A stretch of DNA of 64,000 nt from Pseudomonadota bacterium (GCA_023403845.1 JAEYDL010000002.1:1-64000), one strand, 5' to 3'; shown: positions 55,200 through 63,860, counted from the stretch's first letter. The notes: generated by a model not told the origin, from the sequence alone. Translations and numbers: made by a program.

Positions 55200-55263
55200 C
55201 TCCTTTTGATTTGTTATAAAGAGTTCGCGGTCTGACAACTGCGAGTCAACAAATCAAAAGGAG
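55200..55263 (+). promoter_or_regulatory. RNA hairpin sequestering the tnpA ribosome site
   Basis: CTCCTTTTGATTTGTT and AACAAATCAAAAGGAG pair perfectly across 32 bases; the AGGAGG site of the ATG at 55270 lies in the right arm. IS200 is known to limit TnpA translation with such a 5' hairpin. Confidence 0.7.
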
Positions 55264-55269
55264 GTCACA

Positions 55270-55637
55270 ATGGAGCCTGGAGCCATCGGCGAAATGCTGC
55301 GTAAACTGTGTGAATGGAAAGACGTGAAAATAGTAGAGGCGGAATGTTGCCCCGACCATATTCATATGCTGCTTGAAATTCCCCCAAAGATGAGCGTGTC
55401 AGGCTTCATGGGGTATATCTCAAAGGCAGGAGCAGTCTGATGATTTACGAACAGTTTGGTGAGTTGAGGTTCAAATATTGCAATCGTGAATTTGGGTGTC
55501 GCGGGTACTACGTTGACACGGTGGGAAAAACAAAACCAGGATTGCAAGACTACATCAAGCACCAGCTCGAATCAGATAAGCTTGGTGACCAGCTGAGCTT
55601 GCCATACCCTGGAAGCCCGTTTACGGGCCGCAAGTAA
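55270..55637 (+). pseudogene. tnpA: IS200-family transposase TnpA, truncated and frameshifted
   Basis: The first frame reads MLRKLCEWKDVKIVEAEC and then DHIHMLLEIPPKMSVSGFMGYIS, containing the HUH metal motif HIH. A normal IS200 TnpA has about 35-40 residues before this, missing here. The frame ends in TGA (55438-55440), while the continuation SSLMIYEQFGELRFKY...YYVDTVG...DYIKHQL, which includes the catalytic Tyr region, is in the next frame. The homologous reading (ISKGRSS) is restored if one A is added in the A run at 55422-55424, so one base was lost there. The protein cannot be active. Confidence 0.85.
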
Positions 55638-55785
55638 CAAAAAAGCAAATGTCAGATCGCAAGAGCGCCTGTTAGGGCGCAGCTGGCAAGAAAGCCTACG
55701 CACATGAAGAACCCCCGGCATAGCCGGGGGATTGGGTGTTGACTTGTCCCTATCGGCGACGGGCGTTCTTGACAGAATATGAAAA

Positions 55786-57240
55786 CTAGCTCCTTACCGT
55801 ATCGTACAAGGCGGTCACAGCCTTTGTGAAGCAGGCAAGGGGAGCATGGGTACGACCTGCTCCAATCTGGCCGATACTTGCTTCCTTATGGGGAATACCG
55901 GTGTTGATGGCAGGCAGGATACCGGTATCAACAACCATGCGGCAGTCAATGCCGGTAGCCGTGCCGGCAAAGTCGAGAGCCGGCAGACTGAAGGCCGGGT
56001 TGGTCGTCAGGCAGATGCGGCGCATGAGGCGGGAGTTTCTGAGCGCATCTGCGACGGTTCCACCCACAAACTGGATGGTGGCTGGTGCGGAAGCCATGGC
56101 AAATCCGCCAACACCGGCAGTTTCGGTAATGGCGCTGTCACCAAGGTCACGGCCGGCATCTTCGGGACCGAAGCCCGGGAAGTAGAGACCATCAACATAG
56201 GGTGACGGAGCCGTGAACCACTGGCCCGGCAGACCGGAGATGCGAATGCCGAATTCAACGCCATTGCGCGCCATCGTGGTGACCATGCTCGATTTGGGGA
56301 CACCGGCTGCGGCGTCAGCCATGGCCTTACAGGCAGGCATGGTTAGATTGAGGAAAAAATGGTCCGTTGCGCTGATAAAACCAAGAGCAGCGGCTACAGT
56401 TTCCGGTTTGGCAGCAGGGCTGCCGGCGGGAGCCTTGTCCATGCCGCGCACGACTGCCGGAGCCAGCTGGCGGAAGAACAGGTTGGTAGCCGCCAGGTTG
56501 CGGTTATGGATTTCATCACCCATCTGCAGAGCCATGGCCATGATGGTCTTGAGTTCAAGCGGTTCCGGGAAATTGGCAATACCCGAGGCAATGACAGGAG
56601 CCAGAATATCGGCCATGAAACGCAGACGATTGAGCGTTTCTTCAGTATAGGCGCCAAAGCGGAGAACCTTCCCGGTTCCTTCGCTAAAGTTACAGTAGGT
56701 ACGGTTGCCATGGGTGGTGTTTTCCACGATCCACACGGGCATGGACGGGCTGATGAGGCCGGCCATGGGGGCTACGGAATTGTAGTGATGGCAGGGGGAG
56801 AGGCTGACCTTACCCTCTTCAACCATGATGCGGGCTTCCTCAGGAGTCTGAGCCCAGCCTTCATAAATGATGGCACCGACCACAGCCCCTTTCTGGGTAC
56901 CGCACATGTTCTTCCAGCTGACTGGAGGGCCGGCGTGCAGAAGCATGCGCCCTTCAAAGCCGGGGATGGTCTTTCCGGCCGTTCCAACCCCTATGAGTAC
57001 GGGATTGGCTTCAAGAAAACGCGACAGGGCGATTTCATTGGCGGCATCAACTTCAGGATCATTCAGAAGTTCTGCCAGCTTCCACCCCAATTCGGCATCA
57101 CCCTCTGCCGGAGGCTGCCATGCGCAGTTTTCCACGGGAACCTGTGCAGCAGCAAGTGGATCGGTAAAGCCGCTCACGCCGAGGTTTATGACATTCAATG
57201 GGCGGGTCATTATGGATGATGGTTGCGTATTACAAGTCAT
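55786..57240 (-). CDS. ylbE: DUF1116 family protein, YlbE/AllG-like
   Basis: A 484-aa protein of the DUF1116 (YlbE) family, recognisable by NLGVSGFTDPLAAAQVPVENCAWQPPAEGD, FEGRMLLHAGPPVSWKNMCGTQKGAVVGAIIYEGWA and CHHYNSVAPMAGLISPSMPV. In E. coli FdrA, YlbE and YlbF (AllFGH) are reported to form oxamate carbamoyltransferase of allantoin breakdown. Here it lies 34 bases after fdrA and ends the operon; no YlbF/DUF2877 gene accompanies them in the window. The product is therefore probably a carbamoyl or acyl transfer subunit, with unknown substrate. Confidence 0.85.
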   Translation of the reverse strand: MTCNTQPSSIMTRPLNVINLGVSGFTDPLAAAQVPVENCAWQPPAEGDAELGWKLAELLNDPEVDAANEIALSRFLEANPVLIGVGTAGKTIPGFEGRMLLHAGPPVSWKNMCGTQKGAVVGAIIYEGWAQTPEEARIMVEEGKVSLSPCHHYNSVAPMAGLISPSMPVWIVENTTHGNRTYCNFSEGTGKVLRFGAYTEETLNRLRFMADILAPVIASGIANFPEPLELKTIMAMALQMGDEIHNRNLAATNLFFRQLAPAVVRGMDKAPAGSPAAKPETVAAALGFISATDHFFLNLTMPACKAMADAAAGVPKSSMVTTMARNGVEFGIRISGLPGQWFTAPSPYVDGLYFPGFGPEDAGRDLGDSAITETAGVGGFAMASAPATIQFVGGTVADALRNSRLMRRICLTTNPAFSLPALDFAGTATGIDCRMVVDTGILPAINTGIPHKEASIGQIGAGRTHAPLACFTKAVTALYDTVRS

Positions 57241-57274
57241 GGTGAACTCTCTTGTAGATCAAAAATGGGACGGT

Positions 57275-58858
57275 TTAAGCCATAAGCACACAAGCAGCAA
57301 GGGCTGCGGCCTGAGCATTGCTTTCGCACAGAATAACATCCTGTGCCTTAAGCTTTGCACACTGCTCCTCAATATGTTGCGGGTCCTGATCAGTACCGCA
57401 GACGGAGGCAATGCAGATGGGAGGATTGGCTGTTGCAGCCTTGCCCTTTGCGATGGCGACCGCCAGCTCGCCTGCCGGATCTTCGTGAGAGCCATAGCCC
57501 AGAACGACATCAAACAGCAGCACGCCACAGGTCGGATCTGCCATCTCCTGCAGGATGCGCATATTGCGCGGGGTCGGGTCGATCATGGGATGTGGTCTGC
57601 CGCGGGTAAACACATCGTCACCAAGATCCACAATGGTGTTGCCGACACTCTTGAAGGGATTTTCCAGAGCCTTGGATGTGCCTGCAGGCGCGTTGGAATA
57701 GATATCGCCAAGGCAGCTGCCAAGCAGACATTGCGTTTCATAGCAGAAGGTTCCGCCGGTATAGAGCGCACGCAGGCCGGTTTGCTGCGGGGTGAGGGCA
57801 GCCTGAGAACGGATGGAGCTGGCCTGTTCGCACAGGGTCTCTGCTGCCGGGGAAGATGTACCCGGAATGGCGCTGGTGAAGGTCGGGGCCTTGCCAGTTG
57901 CAAGGGCCACACTCCGATGAGCGGCTTCTTCCAGCGTGGCCGCAATGCAGAAGCGCGAATGTTCGGAAGCGTCAAGCTCGGCGATAAGCGCCGCCGTATC
58001 GGCTCCGAAGAAGTTGACGACAATGGGCTTGCCTGCTGCCGCTGCCGCCTTGAGAATCTTCATGCCCACTTCCCGGGACGGGGGCTTGGAGATGAGCGTG
58101 ATGACTTTGGTGGCATTGTCTCCGGCGAGAGCGGAAATGCCAGCAAGCATGGTCAGGCCGCCCACTTCGGCCGAAAGATCATGGCCTCCGGTACCCATGG
58201 CCTGGCTGATACCTTCACCCAGACTGTGGATGAGGCAGCTGACCTGCTGGATTCCTGTCCCAGAGGCTCCGACAATGCCGATGCTGCCGCGTCTGACAGC
58301 ATTGGCAAAGGCCAGAGGCACGCCATTGATGATGGCCGTACCGCAATCCGGTCCCATGACCAGCAGGCCGCGTTCGGTGGCAGCACGTTTGAGCGCCACT
58401 TCCTGCCATACGGGAACGTTGTCGGAAAAGATCATTACATTGAGTCCGGCTCCAATGGCCTTGAGCGCTTCGGCAGCGGCAAAGGTGCCAGGTACCGATA
58501 TGAGTGCAAAGGAGGTGTCGGAATTTTCGGCTACGGCGCAACGCAGTGAAGTGGGAGGCGGCAGTGTGCTGCTTTCTTCCGCCTTGCTTTCTTTGGGCTG
58601 GAGGGCCTTGACAGCTTCGTCAAAGGCCGTGTCCAGGATGCTTTCGTCACCCTTGATGGTTACGACGAGGTCGCTCGGCTTGGCTATTGGCCGTTCCTGC
58701 AGCAGGCCGCTTTGAATCAGAAGATCCATGTTGGAGGGAGTACCCATGAGTACGGAAGCTTCAACAATGCCTTCACGTTTCGTAAGTTCAGCCGAAATAC
58801 GCATGAGCGCGACTGAATCCAGGTAGATATTGTGGAAAATACGGTATTCTGTTTTCAT
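57275..58858 (-). CDS. fdrA: FdrA family protein (acyl-CoA synthetase-like)
   Basis: A 527-aa protein with succinyl-CoA-synthetase-like folds: MGTPSNMDLL near residue 40, a CoA-binding-type domain (ALISVPGTFAAAEALKAIGAGLNVMIFSDNVP), and GLLVMGPDCGTAIINGVPLAFANAVRRGSIGIVGASGTGIQQVSCLI, then the C-terminal ligase-like domain (LYTGGTFCYE, DLGDDVFTRGRPHPMIDP). Family length is normal. It pairs with DUF1116, see that entry. Its role here should be acyl or carbamoyl transfer in the pathway fed by the amidohydrolase. Confidence 0.88.
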   Translation of the reverse strand: MKTEYRIFHNIYLDSVALMRISAELTKREGIVEASVLMGTPSNMDLLIQSGLLQERPIAKPSDLVVTIKGDESILDTAFDEAVKALQPKESKAEESSTLPPPTSLRCAVAENSDTSFALISVPGTFAAAEALKAIGAGLNVMIFSDNVPVWQEVALKRAATERGLLVMGPDCGTAIINGVPLAFANAVRRGSIGIVGASGTGIQQVSCLIHSLGEGISQAMGTGGHDLSAEVGGLTMLAGISALAGDNATKVITLISKPPSREVGMKILKAAAAAGKPIVVNFFGADTAALIAELDASEHSRFCIAATLEEAAHRSVALATGKAPTFTSAIPGTSSPAAETLCEQASSIRSQAALTPQQTGLRALYTGGTFCYETQCLLGSCLGDIYSNAPAGTSKALENPFKSVGNTIVDLGDDVFTRGRPHPMIDPTPRNMRILQEMADPTCGVLLFDVVLGYGSHEDPAGELAVAIAKGKAATANPPICIASVCGTDQDPQHIEEQCAKLKAQDVILCESNAQAAALAACVLMA

Positions 58859-58920
58859 AGGATTCCTTTTCCGTTGACCGGGTGAAGCGTCTATTCCGGC
58901 GGTCTCACGAGAGGGGCTGA

Positions 58921-58957
58921 CCGGAGAGACTCTGTGGGTGTGAGAAAGTCTCTCCGG
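58921..58957 (-). other. intercistronic hairpin upstream of fdrA
   Basis: CCGGAGAGACT and AGTCTCTCCGG are perfect 11-base arms over a 15-base loop, without a T run, in the 176-base gap between the deaminase and fdrA. A likely mRNA processing or stability element that would set fdrA/ylbE levels. Confidence 0.5.
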
Positions 58958-59034
58958 CCTTGAGGAGATTGCCCCGTACCTGAAAGAATCGGGATGATGC
59001 CTCTTATGTCACCTGATCATGACATGCAGGCGTA

Positions 59035-59571
59035 TCAGTAATATTGCTTTTCCTTGGAGTCCTTTTCCAGCCATTCCGTCATGAGCTGATGGCAGATGTC
59101 TTCATAGGCAAAGACAACAGACTGCTTGTCGCTGCCATGCTTCTCAAAGTCCTCATACATCTTTTTGGCCCCGGGGAAGCCCATCTTGACGTTTTCTTCC
59201 TGAGTAACTCCGTAATAGATTCTGGAGATTCCTGCCCAATAGGTTGCAGCCAGGCACTGCGGGCAGGGTTCGCATGTGGTAAAGAGTTCACAGTCCGAGA
59301 GATCTATCCGTCCGAGCTTCTTCGTCGCATTGCGGATGGCGACGATTTCTGCATGGGCAGTTGGATCAAACGTTTCAAAAACCATGTTGTATCCGCAGGC
59401 AACGACCTCATTGTTCCGCACGATGACAGAGCCAAAGGGACCACCTGCTCCGGAGTTCATGGCCTTTCTTCCTTCTTCAAGGGCCAGTTCCATGAACTTT
59501 TTCTTTTGTGCCAGTTCTTCAGGAGAAATCTGGGTTGTATTTCTGACTCTGTGCTGAAATTCTGCGTTCAT
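59035..59571 (-). CDS. nucleobase deaminase, guanine deaminase (GuaD)-like
   Basis: A 178-aa cytidine-deaminase-fold enzyme with zinc motif HAEIVAIRNA and PCPQC (in TTCEPCPQCLAATYWAGI). The C-terminal segment MGFPGAKKMYEDFEKHG resembles the guanine deaminase type rather than TadA. It would deaminate a purine or related ring (for example guanine to xanthine) before ring opening. AAAGATGAG precedes the ATG. Confidence 0.82.
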   Translation of the reverse strand: MNAEFQHRVRNTTQISPEELAQKKKFMELALEEGRKAMNSGAGGPFGSVIVRNNEVVACGYNMVFETFDPTAHAEIVAIRNATKKLGRIDLSDCELFTTCEPCPQCLAATYWAGISRIYYGVTQEENVKMGFPGAKKMYEDFEKHGSDKQSVVFAYEDICHQLMTEWLEKDSKEKQYY

Positions 59572-59699
59572 CTCATCTTTCCTTATTGCTGGAGAGAAAA
59601 TATCCCGCCGGAAGGATAAATTCAGCTCAACTCATCTATGGGTTATCGGCAATATGAAGAACACAATTTTCCTGCCAGGAAAGCAGAATCGAGTCGGCA

Positions 59700-59733
59700 G
59701 CTCTGGAGTAATTCCGTAAGATTGCTCCAGAGC
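59700..59733 (-). other. hairpin directly after the AroM-family gene
   Basis: GCTCTGGAG and CTCCAGAGC, perfect 9-base arms over 16 bases, 9 bases after the stop. No T run; it probably marks an mRNA processing or attenuation point within the operon. Confidence 0.45.
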
Positions 59734-59741
59734 CTACTGAC

Positions 59742-60431
59742 TCAGAAGCTGCTGGTGATTTCCTTGATCACGTTCGCTACGACAGTGCGGACAAGCAGAA
59801 CCGGCTTCTTGACGATGGCGGCAATCGGCTTGCGCAGGTCTTCCTTGAAGCCAAGGCATTCAATAACGACGAGATCGACATGCTGATCTGCCAGACGCTG
59901 TGCGCATTTCGTGGCCATTTCAAGGTTGGGCGGCGTCCAGTCCACCACGAGCTGATCTTTGGTCATGCCGATGGCTTCCAGGTAGGGGAGCCATGAGGTG
60001 AAGACATGAGGTACCTGCGGTTCGCCGGGGGTGATGACACCGAGCTTCATGGACGGCTGAAGCAGGCTCTGCACAACACCGCGCAGAAGCAGGTTCGGCT
60101 GAACTGTGAGTACCGGGGAGGGAAGCTTGCGGAAGTCGCCGGCACACGAGAAAAAGGCAAAATCCGCCTTGTCCTTTGTACCGGCAAGCAGCTCTTCTAC
60201 AGGGGCGGTCACCTTGTTGATACTGACTGTGGTTACCGTATTGTCATCAAGGCCGGACATCAGCACTCTGTCACCCTTATCGGAGGCGTACGGCTGCATG
60301 GCTTCAGCTGTCTTTTCAGTTATGACGGAAGCGAAGCTCAGTTCTACATCATCACCCCAGATCTCCTGCATGTCGGTGTATCCGTTCGGATCAATCGGTG
60401 CGGCAGCAAGAATGGCCATACGTTTTGTCAT
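59742..60431 (-). CDS. AroM family protein, putative racemase-fold enzyme
   Basis: A 229-aa AroM-family protein (ILAAAPIDPNGYTDMQEIWG at the start). Cys96 lies in SCAGDF and Cys191 in ECLGF, the same pair as in the paralogue at 24989, spaced 95 residues apart. In the Asp/Glu/hydantoin racemase superfamily such a pair forms the two-base catalytic site. It sits between a cyclic amidohydrolase and a deaminase. Biochemical role of the family is unknown. Confidence 0.78.
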   Translation of the reverse strand: MTKRMAILAAAPIDPNGYTDMQEIWGDDVELSFASVITEKTAEAMQPYASDKGDRVLMSGLDDNTVTTVSINKVTAPVEELLAGTKDKADFAFFSCAGDFRKLPSPVLTVQPNLLLRGVVQSLLQPSMKLGVITPGEPQVPHVFTSWLPYLEAIGMTKDQLVVDWTPPNLEMATKCAQRLADQHVDLVVIECLGFKEDLRKPIAAIVKKPVLLVRTVVANVIKEITSSF

Positions 60432-60518
60432 AGCAGATCTCTCCTGAAAGAATTTGTTTTTGCCATGATGGGCAAGGCAAAAATGTGATTCCTGGAAGGG
60501 AAGTTCACGCGCAAGAAC

Positions 60519-61790
60519 TCATCTGTTTTCAATCATTCCGGAAGAGTATACGACTTTTCCATCTACCAGCGTCATTTCAACGCATCCCTTGACTTCCCAG
60601 CCGTCATAGGGCGTATTCCGGGAAATTGAAGCAAAATTTTCAGCCTTGATAACCCATTCTCTGTCAGAAAAAATGCATACGTCGGCTGCTTCTCCAGCGT
60701 TCAGTGTTCCTCCGGAAAGACCGAGCAGCCGGGCCGGCTTGATGGTCAGCTTTTCCAGAAGCCAGGAATAGGAGAAGCCTCTTTTGTGGATGAATTCGTT
60801 GAGGAGTACGGGGAACATCACTTCAACGCCGATGACTCCGTTCGGCGCCTTGACCAGTTCCGTGTCCTTGTCTTCCGGGGTATGCGGGGCGTGATCCGAT
60901 ACGATAATATCCACAGTACCGTCTTCAAGACCCTCGATCAGAGCCTCGATGTCGTCTTCTGTCTGCAGACAGGGAGCCATCTTGGCGTTTGTGCCATAGA
61001 GATCTCTGGCAGCCTTTGTCAGCAGCAGGTGATGTGGACAGACCTCGGATGAGACGGACAATCCGTCAGCTTTGGCCTGGCGTATCAGTTCAACGCTGCG
61101 TCTGGTGCTGATGTGCTGGAAGTGGATTCTTCGTCCGCCCACATCTCTGATGAGCTCCAGATCCCGGGCGACAATCGAGCTTTCGGCAGAATGCAGGAAG
61201 GCCGTCGGCTCAAACCACTTCATGTGTTCGTCTTCTTCATGGAGCATGATGATCATGTTGTGTTCTTTGGTCTTCATCAGAATCTTATAAAGAACAGTCA
61301 TGTCCATCAGGCAATTTCCGTCATCGGAAAAGATCTCCACTCCAGAGGCAACAAGGTCATCAATATCGCTGAGTTCCTTACTTATGATGTTTTGACTTTG
61401 AATGCTCGGAGTCAGACTGGCGACTTGCGTAGCCTTGACTTTGGCTTCCTTTTTCATCCGGTCCGTGATCATCTGATGCACGGCAACCGTGTGCGGAACG
61501 GGAATGACGTTTGCCATGGCCACAACATGCGTTACGCCGCCTTTGGCTGCGGCATAGGTATCCGTCGCGATGGTTGCCTTGTATGAAAGGCCGGGATCTC
61601 TGAGATGGACATGAGCGTCAATGAGTCCGGGAGCAATGATCATACCGGTGCAGTCAAGAACGCGCTCGGCCTGTGCAGGATCACAGTTTCCGACTTCGGC
61701 AATCTTGCCGTCACGAATCAGCACGTCACCTTGAAAGTCTCTGCCGCAGCCCGGATCAATGACACGTCCGTTTTTCAGCAAAATGTTCAT
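60519..61790 (-). CDS. dihydroorotase-like cyclic amidohydrolase
   Basis: A 423-aa class I dihydroorotase-type hydrolase. DAHVHLRDPG, IFSDDGNCLMD, MLHEED, FQHIST and IIVSDHAPHTPEDK supply the metal site. The loop that reads NPPLR in dihydroorotase reads APCLQ here, and the NT of MPNTxP is changed to NV, so the substrate may differ. Its setting with a SLC13 transporter, deaminase and FdrA points to catabolism of a cyclic ureide rather than pyrimidine synthesis. Start AAGGTAGTAGACAATG. Confidence 0.85.
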   Translation of the reverse strand: MNILLKNGRVIDPGCGRDFQGDVLIRDGKIAEVGNCDPAQAERVLDCTGMIIAPGLIDAHVHLRDPGLSYKATIATDTYAAAKGGVTHVVAMANVIPVPHTVAVHQMITDRMKKEAKVKATQVASLTPSIQSQNIISKELSDIDDLVASGVEIFSDDGNCLMDMTVLYKILMKTKEHNMIIMLHEEDEHMKWFEPTAFLHSAESSIVARDLELIRDVGGRRIHFQHISTRRSVELIRQAKADGLSVSSEVCPHHLLLTKAARDLYGTNAKMAPCLQTEDDIEALIEGLEDGTVDIIVSDHAPHTPEDKDTELVKAPNGVIGVEVMFPVLLNEFIHKRGFSYSWLLEKLTIKPARLLGLSGGTLNAGEAADVCIFSDREWVIKAENFASISRNTPYDGWEVKGCVEMTLVDGKVVYSSGMIENR

Positions 61791-61940
61791 TGTCTACTAC
61801 CTTCTTAAATCTGTTTTGAGGAAATCCGTTCCCCAGAGTACAGGCTGTTCTCCCTTTCAGGGGGATTCGCATACCCTGGGGGGACGTTGTCATGCGCTGT
61901 CTGTAAAAGTCATACGCCAATGTTTACAGGTGACTGATCA

Positions 61941-63422
61941 TCAGAATCCATAGAAGAAGGAGACGAGGGGATAGGCTATGCAGACCAGAATGAGCAGACC
62001 GACGAGTACTGCGCTGAAGCCTGCCTTGAAGGATCTGGTCATGCCGATCCACTCGACATTTGAGAACATGATGGCAGCGTTTGACGATGCAGCCGGTGTT
62101 GCAATGGAGCAGGAGATGCCCATGAGGATAAATATAATAACAGCCATGGGATTGACCTGAAGCCCCTGACAGATCTGCCAGACGATCGGTACGGCGATAA
62201 CCACAAGCGTCATGTTGAAGGCAACCTGCGTCGCCAGCATGAACAGAATGGCGATGCCAATGACGAAGGGGATGACGCTGCCCACGTCCCCGAAAGATCC
62301 GCTCATCATGAGACCAAACCATTTGGTTATACCGGCAGCATCACTGCTGAATGCGGCAGAAACCGGCAGAGCGGCGGCGTTCAGCCAGAATATGTTCCAG
62401 CGAATACCGTGTTGGGCGCAGGGGTCGAAATCAAGTACGGGAGCGCCTTCAAAGCGTGAAAAGTTGAGTGCTATAAGAACAACAATGAGAGCAGAAAGGA
62501 AGTTTCCTTTGGTGATCATACCAAGGAAGCCACCGGAAGAGGACGGCAGGATATTGATAAGAAGAAGGGCAAGAACGAAGACAATCAATGCCGTAGCAGC
62601 AATCTTTTCCTTCTTGTTGAGCACAAGGTTATCGCGAAGCTGCTGCAGATAGTCCTGAGAAAGGGATGTCAGCTTGTTTACATCGGGCTTGAAGACGTAT
62701 TTCACCACGATAAAGTAGCCCATCAGGAAGGCAAAGCATACGGGAATGGAAACGCTCATGAACTGGACGTAGTTGAAGTCGAATCCCCCGCCGGCAACGC
62801 TCTGGAGAGCGCCTGCCGCCATAATGTTTTGGGCACCCCATGGCTTGGCTCCGTATGACAGGGCAGCGGCAAATGACACACCGGCGCAGAGATAGGCCGG
62901 GTAGGTATCGCCTTCCCGGTAGTCAACTTCCTTGAAGATTCCGTACAGCAGATTCCAGATCAGAATATTGACGGCATTGCCATCAAGCAGAAAACCGACA
63001 ATGAGGGTCGCTATAAACACCATGAAGGTGAAAAACCAGGGGCGACCTTCCACGCTTGGCCGGCTCAGGAACCATATCGCAAGCTTCTTGTTGATGCCGC
63101 TTCGTTCAAAATAGCCGGTAAATACCAGAATAAGCAGCATGAAGATAACGACCTGGTTGCTGAAGGCATTGGAAAATGCGGCCTGCGGCGTGGGGAAAAA
63201 GCCGCAGACGCCAAGAGCAAAAATGCTCGTCATACTCGGCCAGATGAACCCGATAAATGTCCATCCGTAGAGCATGCCGATGAAAATACCCAATACGCTC
63301 ATACCCAGTGGCGGTATGGAATCACTGGGAATGTATCCCATACCAAAAGTAAGGAGCAAGTACACAGCAGTATGTATCCAATAGGACATTGGCGTTTTGC
63401 CTGGAGACGCTGTTTCACTCAT
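61941..63422 (-). CDS. SLC13/DASS family sodium:anion symporter
   Basis: A 493-aa membrane carrier with about 12 hydrophobic segments. FLLDGNAVNILIWNLLYGIF, YGAKPWGAQN and MGISCSIATPAASSNAAIMFSNVEW match the SLC13/DASS/CitM (ion transporter superfamily) motifs, the last holding the SNT-type anion/Na+ site (SSNAA). It imports an anionic solute and is the first gene of the operon, probably uptake of the compound degraded by the downstream enzymes. Confidence 0.85.
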   Translation of the reverse strand: MSETASPGKTPMSYWIHTAVYLLLTFGMGYIPSDSIPPLGMSVLGIFIGMLYGWTFIGFIWPSMTSIFALGVCGFFPTPQAAFSNAFSNQVVIFMLLILVFTGYFERSGINKKLAIWFLSRPSVEGRPWFFTFMVFIATLIVGFLLDGNAVNILIWNLLYGIFKEVDYREGDTYPAYLCAGVSFAAALSYGAKPWGAQNIMAAGALQSVAGGGFDFNYVQFMSVSIPVCFAFLMGYFIVVKYVFKPDVNKLTSLSQDYLQQLRDNLVLNKKEKIAATALIVFVLALLLINILPSSSGGFLGMITKGNFLSALIVVLIALNFSRFEGAPVLDFDPCAQHGIRWNIFWLNAAALPVSAAFSSDAAGITKWFGLMMSGSFGDVGSVIPFVIGIAILFMLATQVAFNMTLVVIAVPIVWQICQGLQVNPMAVIIFILMGISCSIATPAASSNAAIMFSNVEWIGMTRSFKAGFSAVLVGLLILVCIAYPLVSFFYGF

Positions 63423-63448
63423 AGCAAGATCCTTATGGGTATTTTTCT

Positions 63449-63556
63449 CTATGTTACTTGTTTAAAATATTTTTTAATATCCTGCATGCTCATCAGTTTT
63501 TTAGATTTTTCAAGAAGAATATACCAGATATCACTTTAATATTCTGTAAAATCCAT
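63449..63556 (-). pseudogene. short ORF with a strong ribosome site, interrupted by an in-frame TAA
   Basis: On the minus strand GAGAGGAGGAAATTT leads to an ATG (63554-63556) giving MDFTEY, a TAA, and then in the same frame SDIWYILLEKSKKLM SMQDIKKYFKQVT to a TAG at 63449. The good ribosome site and the amphipathic continuation look like a small protein of about 33 residues that has been broken, but a mere leader is possible. It sits 26 bases before the SLC13 gene within its leader. Confidence 0.35.
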
Positions 63557-63631
63557 AAATTTCCTCCTCTCCGTGTTCTTTGATTCAAATGTTATTGGGC
63601 CTCATTCAATAATGTTTTGTTATTCATTAAT

Positions 63632-63647
63632 GCATTCTGCTGAATGC
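63632..63647. repeat. inverted repeat in the SLC13 operon leader
   Basis: GCATTC and GAATGC flank TGCT, about 210 bases upstream of the SLC13 start and inside the predicted transcript. Function unknown. Confidence 0.4.
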
Positions 63648-63730
63648 CTTGAACCAGAGGCAATATCAGACGCACACATATACAAAGAAAGAACGCCGCT
63701 TCGGTGTACAGATTATTTTCCCTTAGAGGA

Positions 63731-63746
63731 TGCATGAATTGTGCCA
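63731..63746 (-). promoter_or_regulatory. sigma54 (-24/-12) promoter of the SLC13/AroM/FdrA operon
   Basis: On the minus strand TGGCAC-AATTC-ATGCA matches the sigma54 consensus: GG and GC 10 bases apart and a full TGGCAC -24 box, the -12 box having ATGC for TTGC. The start point would be near 63719, giving a leader of about 300 bases before the SLC13 ATG. Confidence 0.68.
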
Positions 63747-63840
63747 TACTTCCCAATCCTCAGACAATGCAATAATTTTATCTCGTTATTGTTTAGATGG
63801 CGACATGAAACATTGTACCTGTGTTCAAAAATACATGTTT

Positions 63841-63860
63841 TATGCTCAAAAATGAGCATA
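63841..63860. promoter_or_regulatory. perfect palindrome, candidate upstream activating sequence
   Basis: TATGCTCA and TGAGCATA are perfect 8-base arms around AAAA, about 95 bases upstream of the sigma54 promoter. This is typical of an enhancer for a sigma54 activator; the arms differ from those at 18916, so a different activator is expected, possibly beyond the window. Confidence 0.55.

Larger units (their letters stand above)
55140..55745 (+). mobile_element. degenerate IS200/IS605-family element (IS200-like)
   Basis: A palindromic end hairpin lies on each side: CTCCCGC-TAT-GCGGGAG (55146-55162) and CCCCCGGC-ATA-GCCGGGGG (55712-55730), the subterminal hairpins of IS200-type elements, with a TnpA remnant between. 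The element sits just behind the rpsT terminator. A perfect 16-base inverted repeat (55200-55215 and 55248-55263) precedes the tnpA start and would sequester its ribosome site. Exact ends cannot be fixed because these elements make no target duplication. Confidence 0.8.
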
